A stretch of DNA of 64,000 nt from Candidatus Sulfotelmatobacter sp. (lineage in GTDB: Bacteria; Acidobacteriota; Terriglobia; Terriglobales; Acidobacteriaceae). Each line of letters opens with the position of its first letter. Within the stretch, counting starts at the first letter, position 1. Both the position numbers and the translations under genes were made by a program. The stretch lies in assembly GCA_030041215.1 (NCBI GenBank), contig JASHOH010000136.1, positions 62,001-126,000 of the forward strand, written 5' to 3'. Shown here one piece after another: positions 63,361-64,000 of the stretch. The notes under the pieces were generated by a model. It did no database searches, was not told the DNA's origin, and was given only the letters and a program-made list of their open reading frames with translations.

Positions 63361-63771
63361 TTATTTTCGCGGTTTCGCTGGTTTCCTCGGCCAAGTGGCG
63401 ATGATTGTCGTAGAAATTCCACCACGTGGATGGAAATCGCCTTTCACTTCGGCCCACACCGGCTTTGCCCAGCGAACCACGTCTTCGAGCACCCGGTTGA
63501 CAACATTCTCCTGAAAAATGCCGAGGTTGCGGTAAGACTGCAAGTATTCTTTGTATGATTTAAGTTCGAGGCACAGCTTGTCGGGTTGATAGCGCAGCGT
63601 AATGACGCCGAAATCGGGCAGGCCGGTTTTGGGGCAAACGGAGGTAAACTCAGGGTCGTCGATTACGATCTCGTATCCCGGGAACTGGTTCGGCCAGGTT
63701 TCGATTTCAGGAAAGTTGGCGTTTAGTCCCGCGGCTGCGTGTTCGGGCGTGTAGCGTGGATTCTTGGGCAT
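63361..63771 (-). CDS. queF: NADPH-dependent 7-cyano-7-deazaguanine reductase
   Basis: Reduces preQ0 to preQ1 in queuosine biosynthesis. The 136-residue protein is of the short, unimodular (YkvM) type. S-V-C-P-K-T-G-L-P-D-F-G contains the active-site Cys that forms a thioimide, followed by E-L-K-S-Y-K-E-Y-L-Q-S-Y-R-N and the G-I-F-Q-E segment. TACAAT on the minus strand (63783-63778) ends six bases before the start codon. I saw no preQ1 riboswitch in the 229 bases upstream. Other queuosine genes are not in the window. Confidence 0.95.
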   Translation of the reverse strand: MPKNPRYTPEHAAAGLNANFPEIETWPNQFPGYEIVIDDPEFTSVCPKTGLPDFGVITLRYQPDKLCLELKSYKEYLQSYRNLGIFQENVVNRVLEDVVRWAKPVWAEVKGDFHPRGGISTTIIATWPRKPAKPRK

Positions 63772-64000
63772 CGGAGTATTGTAGCGGGTGCGCGGCCCGC
63801 GCTAATGGCTGCAGCTGCCAAAATCAAAATCTCAAACCGCGAAGGTCGCAGAGGACCCCGCAAAGTCCGCCGAGAGATGATGGTCTAGGCTGATCTCGCG
63901 GACTTTTGCATTCCGTAGCCGCTGGTTCTGGCGTCGCATCTAACAAAGTAACAGAACAGGCGAACGGCGTTTCTCGGAGTCTAACCACGGTGGTAAATTA
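63772..64000. other. Right-edge intergenic region
   Basis: Holds the queF promoter and a family D block (AAATCTCAAACCGCGAAGGT and CGCAGAGG...CCGCAAAGTCCGCCG at 63828-63869). I see no gene up to the window edge. Confidence 0.5.

Noticed and set aside
63772-64000. preQ1 riboswitch upstream of queF
   Set aside because: No preQ1 aptamer signature was found in the upstream sequence, and the -10 box so close to the start codon leaves no room for a leader.

Overview
The window is a gene-dense stretch of a GC-rich (about 58-60% by eye) bacterial chromosome, made mostly of single-copy housekeeping genes with no phage, plasmid, rRNA, tRNA or CRISPR content that I could find. The gene families point to an Acidobacteriota genome, probably class Terriglobia. 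These include GloVer-repeat secreted proteins, a FecR/DUF6600-like proline-rich secreted protein, TPR proteins with a small C-terminal beta domain, and intergenic spaces full of short palindromic repeats ending in GGGATGACA or GGAATGACA. This assignment is an inference; no marker gene was compared with a database.

Layout. 1-6.3 kb: the 3' end of a TPR protein gene, uvrB, then a leftward signalling operon (PilZ-like protein, an uncharacterised protein, a receiver/DHp-like protein, a CheR-like methyltransferase). 6.7-12 kb: a secreted FecR/DUF6600-like protein, an alpha/beta hydrolase and argS. 12.1-23 kb: a rightward run of larC, metG, tatD, yajQ, a polyprenyl diphosphate synthase, a DedA-rhodanese gene with an in-frame UGA, a CYTH protein, yvcK and small proteins (EVE, cupin). 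22.7-26.5 kb, leftward: a beta-propeller protein, a secreted protein and aroF. 26.6-35.7 kb, rightward: nfo, a GIDE-domain protein, leuS, guaA, ftcD/fchA fusion and a secreted protein. 35.8-41.6 kb: glmU, an isoprenylcysteine-methyltransferase-like protein, a hemerythrin, a rhodanese remnant and a frameshifted GloVer gene. 41.9-45.7 kb: groES-groEL behind a textbook sigma-70/CIRCE promoter, then an orphan STAND-like ATPase. 46.3-57.4 kb, leftward: plsC, an M61 peptidase, mpl, ldcA, dapF, a membrane glycosyltransferase, a PfkB kinase, mtnP and a transglutaminase-like protein. 57.6-64 kb: an RsbW/STAS pair, small secreted proteins, a GT2 glycosyltransferase, an MFS transporter, a Xre/RES toxin-antitoxin pair and queF.

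The most interesting observation is at 18222-19190. A DedA membrane domain is fused to a rhodanese domain whose active-site loop reads Cys-Thr-UGA. The frame continues for 52 perfectly rhodanese-like codons after the UGA, and a two-storey hairpin with a G-rich apical loop starts 5 bases downstream. This looks like a selenocysteine codon with a bacterial SECIS element, so the gene is probably a selenoprotein that gene callers would truncate.

A second theme is a dense population of small palindromic or repetitive elements. They fill the intergenic spaces, one is nested in another, and several lie in frame inside housekeeping genes (argS, leuS, a GT2 glycosyltransferase, and the 5' ends of glmU and the M61 peptidase), much like the palindromic elements of Rickettsia. 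A third theme is promoter structure: several genes have a TANNNT -10 box ending 6-9 bases before the start codon, which suggests frequent leaderless transcription. Mpl, LdcA and DapF lie close together and serve peptidoglycan recycling and diaminopimelate supply. MtnP and the PfkB kinase are translationally coupled and probably serve nucleoside salvage.
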